This document shows positions 33,301-42,711 of a stretch of DNA of 64,000 bases, one piece after another (position 1 is the stretch's first letter; each line of letters starts with the position of its first letter). The notes under the pieces were generated by a model. It made no database searches, was not told where the DNA came from, and was given only the letters and a program-made list of their open reading frames with translations. The stretch is from NCBI GenBank assembly GCA_016873995.1, contig VGVR01000013.1, positions 1 to 64,000 of the forward strand, given 5' to 3'. Position numbers and translations under genes: made by a program. The stretch is from Gemmatimonadota bacterium (GTDB lineage Bacteria > Gemmatimonadota > Gemmatimonadetes > Longimicrobiales > Gaopeijiaceae).

Positions 33301-34112
33301 GCACTTGGTCGGCGCGCCGCGCGCGCGCACTCGCGCTCGAGTCGGAGTCGCCGCACGCGGCCGAGATCCTCCGCTGTTACGCCGACGTGTTGGGCGTCCA
33401 GGAGCGGACCGCGGCGCAGGTGCCGGTTCGAGAGTGGCTCGCGACCGTGCAGAGCAGCGACGTGGGCGCTACCGCGCTGAGCCTGGGACGCCTTCCGCTC
33501 GGCGAGGTCGTGCCGCGCTTCGCCGGCTTTCTGGTCGCCATGGAAGCCATCGGCACCGAAGTGATGAGGGCTGAAGCGAGTCGCATGGCGGCGTCCGGTG
33601 ACGCGGAGCAGAGGTTGGCCTTGGAGGCGGCGCTCGCGGTGGGAAGTGATGACGAAGTGGCGCCGTTCCACGCGCGTGCGTTCATCGAGGCCGTCGCAAC
33701 CACGCTCGCGGGGCGTGTGCTCCCTGCGGTGGCGTCCGAGGATCCCGCAGCGACGACGTGCCACGTGTGCGGCGCGCCGCCGCTGGTGGCCACGCTCCGT
33801 GACGCCTCCGGTGCCCTGGGCGCGGGTGGGCTCGTGTGCTCGAGGTGCGGCACCGAGCGGCGCGTGCGCCGTCTCACGTGCGTCTTCTGCGGCGAGTCGG
33901 ACTCGACTCGGCTGCGCATACACTCCGCAGAGTCCGTGCCGCACGTGCGCATCGACGAGTGCGAGAGCTGTCGTCGCTACATCAAGACGGTGGATCTCCG
34001 CCGCCGAGGGGACGCCGTCCCGATCGTCGAAGACCTGGCCACGCCTGAGCTCGACCTGTGGGCGCGGGATCAGGGGCTCAGCAAAGGGCGAGCGAACTTG
34101 TTCGGGATGTAG
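33297..34112 (+). CDS. fdhE: formate dehydrogenase accessory protein FdhE
   Basis: 271 residues from a GTG at 33297 that overlaps the permease stop. Residues 150-240 carry the FdhE rubredoxin-like zinc sites: CHVCGAPP, CSRCGTERRVRR, CVFCGESDSTRL and CESCRRYIKTVDLR. The N-terminal part is helical. FdhE is needed for assembly or activity of respiratory formate dehydrogenases, binding the catalytic subunit before Tat export. It therefore serves the selenoprotein operon at 14767, although it lies 15.5 kb downstream in another operon. Confidence 0.93.
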   Translation: MSTWSARRARALALESESPHAAEILRCYADVLGVQERTAAQVPVREWLATVQSSDVGATALSLGRLPLGEVVPRFAGFLVAMEAIGTEVMRAEASRMAASGDAEQRLALEAALAVGSDDEVAPFHARAFIEAVATTLAGRVLPAVASEDPAATTCHVCGAPPLVATLRDASGALGAGGLVCSRCGTERRVRRLTCVFCGESDSTRLRIHSAESVPHVRIDECESCRRYIKTVDLRRRGDAVPIVEDLATPELDLWARDQGLSKGRANLFGM

Positions 34113-34155
34113 TGCCGAGGGCGCTCGATCCCGAGAAGAAGCGCCCTCCGGCTCC

Positions 34156-34896
34156 TCAGAACGCCTGGCGGCTCAAGATCTTCGACTTGATCTCGTTGAA
34201 CTCTGCGTCGCTGATGGCGCCCGCGTCGAGCAGCTTCTTGGCTCGCTCCAGCCCTTCGAGCGCGGACTCGCCGGCGGTTCCCCCGCCGGGCACGCCGCCC
34301 AGGGTGATGCCGCCGCTGGTCGCACGCGCCTCCTCCATCGTCCGTACGCGACGCTTCTCCTCCCAGGCCTGCTCCTGCTCCTGCGCGGTGGCGTAGATCT
34401 GCGAGGCGAGCCGCCCGTCGATGCCGTCGATGACCAGACGGTCCTGCGACTCGACCTGGTCGGTACGAATGGTGAAGCTCAGGCGCGACCCGAAGAGGCT
34501 CGGGAGAACATTCTCGGAGAGGTTCGCGTCATGCAGGTCCTTCCATTGATAGTCCTTCATCGTGAACCCCCGGAGCAGGGGACGCCTGATGAGGATCACG
34601 CGGCTGTCCGTCGCCGCCACGAGGAGTCGCCGCGACCAAAGCGCGCACAGGCGATACTGGATCGCCTCGCTCGACAGCCGCTCCGTGGACATCAATGTGC
34701 TGCTCAGCTTCTGGCTCGCGGTCGCCTTACGCGCGTCGAGTCCCCGGAGGACGATGGCCCAGTACGCCAAGACGAGGACGGCGTACGCGGCCACGAACGG
34801 CACGCCGTACCCCACCCGGCTCACCGCCACCACGACGGCCGCGAGCAGCGCGGCCCCGAACAGGACGAACCAGGCGAGATTGGTGAGGGGCTTCAT
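34156..34896 (-). CDS. membrane-anchored PH-like protein with C-terminal SHOCT motif
   Basis: 246 residues from the ATG at 34896. Two N-terminal helices (LAWFVLFGAALLAAVVVAV, VPFVAAYAVLVLAYWAIVL) are followed by a bacterial PH-like region (ALWSRRLLVAATDSRVILIRRP, FTMKDYQWKDLHDANLSEN). The C-terminal LERAKKLLDAGAISDAEFNEIKSKIL is a clear SHOCT motif, a short oligomerisation element. Ala/Gly linker between. The role is unknown; such proteins are usually membrane-associated scaffolds. Confidence 0.85.
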   Translation of the reverse strand: MKPLTNLAWFVLFGAALLAAVVVAVSRVGYGVPFVAAYAVLVLAYWAIVLRGLDARKATASQKLSSTLMSTERLSSEAIQYRLCALWSRRLLVAATDSRVILIRRPLLRGFTMKDYQWKDLHDANLSENVLPSLFGSRLSFTIRTDQVESQDRLVIDGIDGRLASQIYATAQEQEQAWEEKRRVRTMEEARATSGGITLGGVPGGGTAGESALEGLERAKKLLDAGAISDAEFNEIKSKILSRQAF

Positions 34897-35026
34897 GGGC
34901 GGAGGCGAAGCTAGTGACAGGCGCCGCCGACGGACAACTCGCGCATGGTGACTCGATTGGCCGACGGAAGCCGGGGGACCGCGCTGCCCGAAGCTCGTCG
35001 GCCGTCGGTATGGGACGAGGTCACGT

Positions 35027-35056
35027 TTGACGCCCAGGTGCCGTATCGCATAAGGT
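35027..35056 (+). promoter_or_regulatory. candidate sigma70-like promoter of the sulfite-oxidase-family gene
   Basis: TTGACG (35027-35032) and TAAGGT (35051-35056), separated by 18 bp, lie 40 bp before the ATG at 35096. The -35 matches 5 of 6 consensus bases and the -10 only 4 of 6. No other good pair is visible in the 200-bp gap. Confidence 0.4.
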
Positions 35057-35095
35057 ACCGGCGGCATCCAGAACACGAGACAAGGGGACGGCACC

Positions 35096-36271
35096 ATGAC
35101 GAGCGAGCCGACGCGCCGGGACGTGGTCAAGCAGGGTATCGCCCTCGCCGGACTGGGCGTCTTCGGTCTTCCCGACTGGGCGCTTCCGGCCGTCCCGCAG
35201 GAGGCGACCGTCGTGCCCTTCACGGACATGCCCGAGACGCTAGTGCTCGAGCGGACGCCGGAGTCGCGCATCATCGACGTCCGCACCATCGACCGCGTCT
35301 TCACCGCGAACGACCGCTTCTTCACGACGCAACACTACGGCCATCCGCAGATCGACCTGGCGACGTACCGGTTGCGGGTGAACGGCTTGGTGGATCGGCC
35401 GCTTTCGCTATCGATCGAAGACCTGCGCGCGATGCCGGGCCGCGACCTCGTGTTCGGGTTCGAGTGCTCGGGCAATCGCGGCCCCACGAACGGCCTCGCG
35501 AGCAACGGTCGTTGGCGCGGCGTGCCGCTGCGAGCCGTGCTGGAGCGCGCCGGCGTGAGGCCCGAGGCCCGCGAGTTCGTGTTCTTCGGTGAGGACAAGG
35601 GTCAGGAGGAGGTGGAGTTCCGCGGCAACACGTTCAGCGTGGAGCAGCACTACGGACGGAGCCTGCAACGCGACCAGGCGTTTTCGGACGAGCCGCTCCT
35701 CGCCTATTCGTTGAACGACCAGCCGCTCAGCGTGCATCAGGGACGTCCGCTCCGCCTGCTCATGCCCGGATGGTACGGCGCGCCGAACGTGAAGTGGCTG
35801 GGCGAGATCCACGTCCAAGAGGACCAGTATCTCGGCAGGTTCCAGGCCCGCTGGTACCGGACGCTCATGGGACGGATGGTGGACGGGCAGATGCAGTGGA
35901 CGGAGACCGCGATCACCAAGATGCGGCTGAAGTCCTTCGTCGCGCTGGTTACCCGCCTGGGGTCCGACCGCAACCGTCACAACGTGTTCGGCGTGGTCAT
36001 GCACGACGGCACGCCGCTCCGGTCGGTCGAGGTCAGGATCGACGACGGGCCGTGGCAGCCGGCGACACTCGATCCCGCCACCGCGGGCGAGAGGTACGGC
36101 TGGAAGTTCTTCAACTACGAGTGGCGCAACGCGACCCCCGGCGAGCATACCGTGACGTCGCGGGCCACCGACGTGAACGGGAACGTTCAGCCGACCGCAC
36201 AAGAGCTCGAGTCCAAGCTCACCTTCCTGGAGACGAACTCGCAGCTCGCGCGCCCGCTCGTCATCGTGTAG
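35096..36271 (+). CDS. sulfite oxidase-family molybdopterin enzyme
   Basis: 391 residues. A Tat-like N-terminus has TRRDVVKQGIALAGLGVFG. The molybdenum-ligating Cys is in FECSGNRGPTNG, within the oxidoreductase molybdopterin-binding domain (residues about 85-240; NTFSVEQHYGRSL, LLMPGWYGAPNVKWLGEI). The Mo-co dimerisation domain follows (residues 280-370; RSVEVRIDDGPWQPA, EHTVTSRATDVNGNVQP). Members oxidise sulfite or related compounds, transferring electrons to cytochrome c. No adjacent cytochrome gene supports a specific type, so SorA and SoxC alternatives are open. A third molybdenum enzyme in the window besides FdnG and the NapA remnant. Confidence 0.9.
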   Translation: MTSEPTRRDVVKQGIALAGLGVFGLPDWALPAVPQEATVVPFTDMPETLVLERTPESRIIDVRTIDRVFTANDRFFTTQHYGHPQIDLATYRLRVNGLVDRPLSLSIEDLRAMPGRDLVFGFECSGNRGPTNGLASNGRWRGVPLRAVLERAGVRPEAREFVFFGEDKGQEEVEFRGNTFSVEQHYGRSLQRDQAFSDEPLLAYSLNDQPLSVHQGRPLRLLMPGWYGAPNVKWLGEIHVQEDQYLGRFQARWYRTLMGRMVDGQMQWTETAITKMRLKSFVALVTRLGSDRNRHNVFGVVMHDGTPLRSVEVRIDDGPWQPATLDPATAGERYGWKFFNYEWRNATPGEHTVTSRATDVNGNVQPTAQELESKLTFLETNSQLARPLVIV

Positions 36272-36333
36272 TCGCGGCTCGCGTCCGAAGCCTATGCTGG
36301 ACGCAGCGGGGCGAGGCCTTCGCGTCGGCCGAG

Positions 36334-36834
36334 CTACGACCGACGTTCGACGAGCACGAGCCGCGGAGGCCCATCGTCGGCCTCGAGCCGTAGCTCACGC
36401 TCCTTGTCGTCTTTGCGGAACGTGCGGAGCCGACCGTCGACCACCGGCGTCGCGGTCGCGTCGACGCTCGACCAGCCGTCCTCCTCGCACTGCTGGTCGA
36501 CGCTCGCCACCGCGGTGTAGACGTCGCCGACGTCGTGCCAGCTCACCGCTTGGTCGAGCGTGTTCACCGTGGTACGACAGTTGGGCAGGAACGGGAGCGG
36601 CGCAGGGTAGCCGTGCGGCCGCCCCGGAGAAGGCGGGTACTCCTGAACGGATACGGAATGCCGAGAGGCCCCGGCCACGAAGTCGATGCGGAAACCGAGC
36701 GCGTTGGTCGGGTCGCGCACCAGATGCGCCGGCCCGTTGGGCGTCATGATCTCCTCGAAGTCCGACTCGCCCGAGCGGAAACGGAGCGCCGCCTCCTGCA
36801 TGCGGCGGAAGAGATCCTGGTCGATTTGGGCCAC
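36334..36834 (-). CDS. hypothetical cytoplasmic protein
   Basis: 166 residues, no signal peptide or membrane segment. It begins MAQIDQDLFRRMQEAALRF and reads like a small soluble alpha/beta protein (GFRIDFVAGASRHSVSVQEY, FLPNCRTTVNTLDQAVSWHD). Two Cys residues (PNCRT, QQCEED). Good codon structure and no obvious family. It lies between the sulfite oxidase-family gene (convergent) and the hydrolase at 36863. Confidence 0.65.
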   Translation of the reverse strand: MAQIDQDLFRRMQEAALRFRSGESDFEEIMTPNGPAHLVRDPTNALGFRIDFVAGASRHSVSVQEYPPSPGRPHGYPAPLPFLPNCRTTVNTLDQAVSWHDVGDVYTAVASVDQQCEEDGWSSVDATATPVVDGRLRTFRKDDKERELRLEADDGPPRLVLVERRS

Positions 36835-36862
36835 GGCTGCGCGGCCCTAGGTGGCGTCGTGG

Positions 36863-37588
36863 TCAGGCATGCCGGGAAGGGTGTCCCGACTGGACGCGGG
36901 ACGCAACGCCCAGCGCGGCGCCCGGCGGCGCGTCAACCGAGGCGAGATGGCGCCGGAACCAGTCCTCGGCGAGCTCGGCCACCTGCTCGAGCGCGCCCGG
37001 CTCCTCGAAGAGGTGCGTCGCACCGGGCACGATCGCCAGCTGCTTCGGCGTACGCAGGCGGGCGAGTGCATCCTCGTTGAGCGCGATGACTTCGTGGTCG
37101 AGGCCGCCGACGATCAGGAGCGTCGGCGCGCGCACCTCGGGGAGCGCTGCGCCCGCGAGGTCTGAACGGCCTCCGCGCGACACGACAGCAAAGACGCGCT
37201 CAGGCCGTCGTGCCGCCGCGATGAGCGCGGCAGCCGCACCGGTGCTCGCGCCGAAGTAGCCGAGCGACAGCTCCGCCACACCCGGCTGGCGAGCGAGCCA
37301 GTCGGTCGCCCCGACGAGACGGCCCGCGAGCAGATCAATGTCGAACCGCAGCTCGCGCGTGTACTGGTCGACGGCCTCCTCGTCGGCCGTGAGGAGATCG
37401 AAGAGCAGCGTGGCCAGGCCGCCCTCCTGGAGGACGCCCGCCACGTAGCGGTTCCTCGGGCTCTTGCGGCTGCTACCGCTCCCGTGCGCGAACACGACCA
37501 AGCCGGTCGCATCCGGCGGAATCGCCAGGTCGCCAGAGAGCAGGACCGAATCGCACTCGAGCAGAATCGCGCGCTGCATCGTGGCCAT
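36863..37588 (-). CDS. alpha/beta hydrolase, dienelactone-hydrolase-like
   Basis: 241 residues from the ATG at 37588 with GGAGG upstream. Fold and triad are clear: oxyanion-side VVFAHGSGSSRKSPRN, nucleophile in LGYFGASTGAAAALIAA (Gly-Ala-Ser-Thr-Gly), acid in LIVGGLDHEVIALN and His in PGATHLFEEPG. Length fits dienelactone hydrolase-like esterases, cytoplasmic. The substrate is unknown. Other members sit beside phosphoribosyltransferase-fold genes, which are absent here. Confidence 0.88.
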   Translation of the reverse strand: MATMQRAILLECDSVLLSGDLAIPPDATGLVVFAHGSGSSRKSPRNRYVAGVLQEGGLATLLFDLLTADEEAVDQYTRELRFDIDLLAGRLVGATDWLARQPGVAELSLGYFGASTGAAAALIAAARRPERVFAVVSRGGRSDLAGAALPEVRAPTLLIVGGLDHEVIALNEDALARLRTPKQLAIVPGATHLFEEPGALEQVAELAEDWFRRHLASVDAPPGAALGVASRVQSGHPSRHA

Positions 37589-37648
37589 GCGCACACCTCC
37601 TCGGTCGTTCCGAGCTTCGATTCCTGAGCCAGCGCCTCCGTGCTTTTC

Positions 37649-39778
37649 TCACTCCGGCAGGCTGAAGACGTAGAGCGCGTTCCCATTGTTCGGGTACCGG
37701 AGCTCCGACGACACGGTGCGCGGAACCTGGCGCGGGCTGGTCCCGCCGAGCGCGGCGGTGACGCCGATGTACTGCTTGCCGTCGACCGAGAACGTGAACG
37801 GGTGCCCCTGCGCCGACGTGCCGAGCCGCGTCTCCCAGAGGATCTCGCCGGTGCGCACGTCGAACGCACGGAAGCGCCGGTCCTCGTCGCCCACGAAGGC
37901 CACGTTGCCCGCCGTCGTCAGCACCCCGGTGAGGAAGCTGGCGCGCTGCTCGTAGCTCCACACCTCGCGGAGCGTGCTCACGTCGTAGGCGCCGAGCTTG
38001 CCGAGGTTACCGTCGGAGCCCGGCATCTCGTAGAACGTCCGCGCGGAAGCCGTCCCGCCGCTCCCGACGCGGAGCTCGACCGCGGCAGCCCGGTTCTCGA
38101 GGCAGGTCTGGCTGAGCGGCGCGACGAGCACTCCAGTCGGCCGGTGGTAGCTCATCGAGTGCCAGTCCTTGCCGCCGGCGCTGCTCGGACAAGCGGGCGT
38201 CCATTCGCCAATCTGTGCGTTGATGATGTCGTCGCGATACGTCACCGCGCCCGTCCGCGGGTCGATGTTCGTGAAGACGTTCTGGAACACGGTCTCCGTG
38301 TGCCCGAGGAACCGACCCGTGACCCGGTCGTTCTTCCACAGGATCCCGTGCTTGCCGATGGAGAGCACCATGCGCTGACCATCGCGGTCCACGAGCACGC
38401 GCTCGAAGACCTCGTCGAGGTCCAGCGCCTCACCCGGCACGTGCTGGAACGCCCAGCGCAGCGCGCCGGTCTCGACGTCCACGGCGACCGTCGCGTTGGT
38501 GTGGAGGCCCTCGTCGAAGATCGACATGTGCCGGCTCGCGGGCACCCACGGCTTCGCCTGCGCGGTGCCCCAATACGTCAGGTTCAGCTCGGGGTCGTAG
38601 CTGCCTGTGATCCAGGTCTCGCCGCCCTTCCGGTAGACGTTGTCGAGATCACCCCACGTGTCTCCACCCGGCTCACCGGCCTCGGCGATGGTGTTGAACC
38701 GCCAGAGCGGCCGACCAGTGTTCGCGTCGTACGCGCTGATGAAGCAGCGGTCCGGGCCGTATGTGGCGCAGCTCGCGAGCCCCGAGATCACTTTGCCGTC
38801 GGCGACGATGGGGCCACTCGACAGTGAGTTGCCTTCCTGGATGAGCGTCTCCCAAACCTGCTCGCCGGTGCGGGCATCGAGTGCCACGATGCGCGCGTCG
38901 GTGGTCCCCTGGATGATCTTGTCGCCATAGATGGCGATCCCGCGCATGTCCTGGTTGTCGTCCGGGGTGGACGAGTCGTGCTCCCAGATGAGATCGCCGG
39001 TGCGGCCGTCGAGCGCCTGGATGACGTTGCCCGGGTTGATCAGATAGATGACGCCGCCGTACACGAGCGGGGCGGGCTCCGAGTTCCCGTCGTGCATGTT
39101 CCACACCCACTCGAGCTGCAGCCCGCGAACGTTGCCGGCGTCGACCTGGTCGAGCTCGCTGTAACTGTGCGCGAGGTAGTTGCCGCGCATCATCGGCCAA
39201 TCGGCGGGGTCGGTGTTCCGGAGCATCTCGGCCGTGACGGGCACGAAGTCGCGCATCAGATCCGCAACAGTGAGCGAAGTCGGCGCGTAGTTCGCCGCCG
39301 TCTCGCCGATCACGTCCGTGTCGTAGATCCAGCCGCGCAGTTCACCGTTCGAGTTCCCTTGGCTGTGGATCTGCACGTAGAGCCCGTCGGCGCGTAGCGA
39401 CGTCACCTGCGCGGGCGTGAGATCGACCGTCCCCGAGATCTGCCCCTCGGCCGCCGCGGTCACCTGCAGGGGCGCGGCAGTCGGCCCCGGCTGCCCCGGC
39501 GGTCCGACGTGCAGGTGCGCCACGGTCGCGGGCGAGCTCATCCCCCGGAACTCGCCGGTCAGCGTGAGGCGCGTGCCCGACAACGTCGCGCGCACCTGAC
39601 CCACCCCCGTGATCGAGCGCACGGTTTGGCCCGCCCGGGGCAGCGGCGAGAGCCGCGCCCGATAGGCCTCGGTCTGTGCCGCGGCGCGCGCGGAGGCACG
39701 TACCGCGGGCTCAGCGAGCGTGGCGCCGAGGAGGATGGAGAGCGCGAAGATGGAATCTCGGGCGAAGCGGGCGTTCAT
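37649..39778 (-). CDS. CHRD domain fused to a PQQ-dependent alcohol dehydrogenase-like propeller
   Basis: 709 residues from the ATG at 39778 with GAGG upstream; signal peptide ends RAAAQ. Residues about 38-150 form a CHRD domain ([49 protein letters not shown]). Residues 170-700 form an eight-bladed PQQ propeller ([61 protein letters not shown]). Quinoprotein dehydrogenases oxidise alcohols or sugars in the periplasm. CHRD at the N-terminus is an unusual fusion. The substrate is not predictable. Confidence 0.87.
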   Translation of the reverse strand: MNARFARDSIFALSILLGATLAEPAVRASARAAAQTEAYRARLSPLPRAGQTVRSITGVGQVRATLSGTRLTLTGEFRGMSSPATVAHLHVGPPGQPGPTAAPLQVTAAAEGQISGTVDLTPAQVTSLRADGLYVQIHSQGNSNGELRGWIYDTDVIGETAANYAPTSLTVADLMRDFVPVTAEMLRNTDPADWPMMRGNYLAHSYSELDQVDAGNVRGLQLEWVWNMHDGNSEPAPLVYGGVIYLINPGNVIQALDGRTGDLIWEHDSSTPDDNQDMRGIAIYGDKIIQGTTDARIVALDARTGEQVWETLIQEGNSLSSGPIVADGKVISGLASCATYGPDRCFISAYDANTGRPLWRFNTIAEAGEPGGDTWGDLDNVYRKGGETWITGSYDPELNLTYWGTAQAKPWVPASRHMSIFDEGLHTNATVAVDVETGALRWAFQHVPGEALDLDEVFERVLVDRDGQRMVLSIGKHGILWKNDRVTGRFLGHTETVFQNVFTNIDPRTGAVTYRDDIINAQIGEWTPACPSSAGGKDWHSMSYHRPTGVLVAPLSQTCLENRAAAVELRVGSGGTASARTFYEMPGSDGNLGKLGAYDVSTLREVWSYEQRASFLTGVLTTAGNVAFVGDEDRRFRAFDVRTGEILWETRLGTSAQGHPFTFSVDGKQYIGVTAALGGTSPRQVPRTVSSELRYPNNGNALYVFSLPE

Positions 39779-39869
39779 GATTGCGGGACCTCGGTGTGCG
39801 CGTGAGAGGCCCACGCTAGGTGCAGCTGTAGCCCCGAGCAAGGCGAATCGGCGCCGAGCGCCGCCGCCA

Positions 39870-40796
39870 TCAGGGTCTGCCCGCCTCGCGCACCCTCGTC
39901 ATCGCGGGGAGCATCGTCATGCCGCCGCTCCACCCGCGCACTTCGATCGGTCGCGTGCTCGAAGCCACTCTTCCGGTCGCGCGGTCCGTCACGGTGACCG
40001 AAACACGGTAGCGCCCGACGGGCAGCGACGACTCGACGCGCCGGAGCTCCGCCAGCGTTCCGTCCGGACCTGCCTGGGACTCGCCGCTGAAGCGCGCGCC
40101 CACGGCACCGGCGTCGTTCGCGCGGCCGTCGAGCCGCTCGATCTCGATCTCGGTCTCGTAGGGTCGCCCCGTCGGCAGGTTGTAGATCTCGTAGTAGACG
40201 TCGAACGCGCTTTCGGGAAACTGGCTCGTCGGCAGCAGCGCGACGTGGTGTCCGTGGCGCGACCATCCCGAGGTCGCTCCCGGAAGACCGAAAGCCATGT
40301 CGGAGAGCATCAACTCGTCGCCCGCGTAGTCCGGAATCGGGAAGGGCGACTGATGTAGCTGTCCAACTCCGGGGCGGGTCGCGTCCGTGACGACGATGCG
40401 CTGTACGGTACCGTCGGACGGCGGGGCGTCGATCTCCACGAACGTGTGCAGCAGATGCTCACCCGAGAGCGGGCGCGACATGCTCACGTACACGGAGTCG
40501 AGCGATCGCGACACCACGCGCTCCACGGTGTCGGCCAGCACGAAGCGCACGTCGAAGCGGTAACGGAAGCGGCTGTCGACGCGCTCGCGCTGCAACCCCT
40601 CGACCGGCACGGCCACCGCCGCGACCACCGAGGTCGTGCGATCGTCGTTTCGGAATGTGTACAGGTCGTAGTAGAACGGGAGCGGAGCAGCCGCGGCGAG
40701 CGCGCGTGGGGCGTGCGCGTCCCCCATCGGGCCCCAGGCCGCCGCGAGCGCCGCCGCGGACACGACGCCGAAGAATGCAAGCAAGGTGCGTGTCAT
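39870..40796 (-). CDS. exported protein, GWxTD-partner type
   Basis: 308 residues with an N-terminal signal ([18 protein letters not shown]). Beta-rich throughout: [57 protein letters not shown]. Its composition and the phrase YEIYNLPTG resemble C-terminal halves of GWxTD-domain proteins. It starts 4 bp after the stop of the gene at 40801, so the two are one operon and probably one functional unit. Function unknown. Confidence 0.75.
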   Translation of the reverse strand: MTRTLLAFFGVVSAAALAAAWGPMGDAHAPRALAAAAPLPFYYDLYTFRNDDRTTSVVAAVAVPVEGLQRERVDSRFRYRFDVRFVLADTVERVVSRSLDSVYVSMSRPLSGEHLLHTFVEIDAPPSDGTVQRIVVTDATRPGVGQLHQSPFPIPDYAGDELMLSDMAFGLPGATSGWSRHGHHVALLPTSQFPESAFDVYYEIYNLPTGRPYETEIEIERLDGRANDAGAVGARFSGESQAGPDGTLAELRRVESSLPVGRYRVSVTVTDRATGRVASSTRPIEVRGWSGGMTMLPAMTRVREAGRP

Positions 40797-40800
40797 CGCC

Positions 40801-42618
40801 TCACCTCTCGACCACGATGGGCCGACTGATCACGAGCGGCTCGCGGCCCGTCAGACCGAGACGCAGGTGGAGCGTGTACTCGCCAGGATCCAGCTCGGGG
40901 AGCGCGAGCTCGGCGGCGCGAAAGACGTACTGCACGCCGTCCGGGCCCACGTCCTCGAACGTGATGTCGACCGGCTGCGGTGGTTGCAGCGCACCGAGAA
41001 ACTCCCCCACCCGCTCCAGGAAACCGGGGCGGCCGCGGCTGAACCCGAGCGTGACGCGAACGGGCTCCCGCACGCGCAGCCCGTAAGCCTCCCAGAGGAC
41101 CACGAAGCGCTCCCCGGCGCGCAGGCGCACACCACGCCGCAGGTGCGGCATCGCCTCGTCGAGTGACGAGGGCAGCGGCGCGCCCGACTCCAGGAGCATG
41201 AGGTCCGAGACGTCGACCATGCCGGGCTCGAGAGGCCGTTGGACCACACCCTGACGTGCCCGCCACGCCCTGCGACCCTCGACGTTCACGACCTCGAGCG
41301 CGCCCACGTACCGACCCGGCTCGGCTTCCAAGGAGAGAACCCCCTCCGGGTCCTGGGCACGCACGTAGAGGGGCTCTCCCCCGTCGACCGGCAGGAGGAA
41401 GAGCCCCGCGTGCGCAGCGCCTTGCACGCCTCCCTGAGGTCCGAACGCGAGCATGCGCCCGCCCGCTTCGGCGACGAGCGTCGGGCGGTACGCACCCACT
41501 ACGAGCATGCGCTCGTCCCGCCGGAAGCGGCCCACCTGCGTCTCCAGCCCTTCGACATCGGGTGCATACAGCGGAGCGTACCAGGTACGCGATTCGCGCG
41601 GCGCGGTGATCCAGCTCTCCGGCGGAATGTCGGAGGGCGACGCCAGGAAATCCTCGGGAAAGAGATAGCCGCGGCTCTTGGGGTGGTGATGCCCCACCAT
41701 GCGGCGATTATCTTGCAGTCCGAACTGCGCCCGGTTCGGCGTGCGGCTGTAGCCGATGTTTCGGCCATAGCGGATGAGCGTCTCGTCCAGGTCCTCCCCC
41801 CACTCCAGCCCGAGCGGGTCCGCGGCGCCGCGGCGGTTCTCGGCCACGACTAAACGTGCGTAATGGTCGGTGAAGTAGTCGTTCCCTTCGACCAGGAAGA
41901 GCGGATCCGAGAGCCGCCAGAGCAGCTCCCACGCCCGCTCGCGCTCCAGGTCAGGAAGCTCGTCGAAGGCTTCCCGCGCACCGGGTGTGAACACGTAGCG
42001 CGGACTCTTCCAGGCTCGGTGAACGGAGTCGGGCATCTCGCCAAACGCCTGCCTGAAGGCCGCCTCGGATTCGACGTACTCACCCCGTACGTGCAGCGTG
42101 TAGCCGCGAAGCGCCTCACACCACCACGTCTCGGCGACGTTGCACTCGGTGGAGACGCGCTCCGCTTCGTCGAAGTTGCGGCTCTCGACCAGGTAGTGGA
42201 CGAGCTGCCCCAGGATCCAACGGTCATGGGCGATGTCGAAGGCGGCGAAGAGCGAGCGGATGAGCTCGACGCGCGCCTGCCCCACCTCCCGGAGCTCAGC
42301 GGGGAAGCGCTCTTCGTCCGCGCCGCCGTACCAGATGCAGATACGCCCGATGCGCTCGTCGCACGCGCCACCGATCGGCTCCTGCTGCAGGGGCGTCCGA
42401 CTCTCGCGATAGCGCTCGAATTCCTCCTGCGCCTCGCGCACTTCCTCGAGCAGCTCGACCGAGTCGGTGGGCAGGGACTGAGCGGCGGTGGGCGACGCGG
42501 CTGCCGACAGCAGGACTCCCGCAGCGGCCGCCCCGGCAAGAGCGGGGCGCGCCCGCCTTTGGCGTGGCCGCTCGCCCGTGGCCTGCACCCGCCGAGGTTC
42601 GCTCCCACCGCTCCGCAT
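40801..42618 (-). CDS. exported GWxTD-like protein
   Basis: 605 residues from the ATG at 42618 (GGAGAA upstream). N-terminal signal after a basic stretch, ending PTAAQS. The middle contains helical, TPR-like text (ESRNFDEAERVSTECNVAE, YVESEAAFRQAFGEMPD) and then a segment resembling GWxTD (LGLEWGEDLDETLIRYGRN). The C-terminal third is beta-rich (PLYVRAQDPEGVLSLEAEP, GEYTLHLRLGLTGREPLVI). GWxTD proteins are abundant in Acidobacteriota and Gemmatimonadota, with no known activity. Operon with 39870. Confidence 0.75.
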   Translation of the reverse strand: MRSGGSEPRRVQATGERPRQRRARPALAGAAAAGVLLSAAASPTAAQSLPTDSVELLEEVREAQEEFERYRESRTPLQQEPIGGACDERIGRICIWYGGADEERFPAELREVGQARVELIRSLFAAFDIAHDRWILGQLVHYLVESRNFDEAERVSTECNVAETWWCEALRGYTLHVRGEYVESEAAFRQAFGEMPDSVHRAWKSPRYVFTPGAREAFDELPDLERERAWELLWRLSDPLFLVEGNDYFTDHYARLVVAENRRGAADPLGLEWGEDLDETLIRYGRNIGYSRTPNRAQFGLQDNRRMVGHHHPKSRGYLFPEDFLASPSDIPPESWITAPRESRTWYAPLYAPDVEGLETQVGRFRRDERMLVVGAYRPTLVAEAGGRMLAFGPQGGVQGAAHAGLFLLPVDGGEPLYVRAQDPEGVLSLEAEPGRYVGALEVVNVEGRRAWRARQGVVQRPLEPGMVDVSDLMLLESGAPLPSSLDEAMPHLRRGVRLRAGERFVVLWEAYGLRVREPVRVTLGFSRGRPGFLERVGEFLGALQPPQPVDITFEDVGPDGVQYVFRAAELALPELDPGEYTLHLRLGLTGREPLVISRPIVVER

Positions 42619-42711
42619 CGCGTTCTCCGTGACTCGCCCTCCCGACACACTGCTAGGACGGCGACGGCCGCGAAAGGCACACATGCCCCGAACGTCGGGG
42701 CGGCTTCGGGC

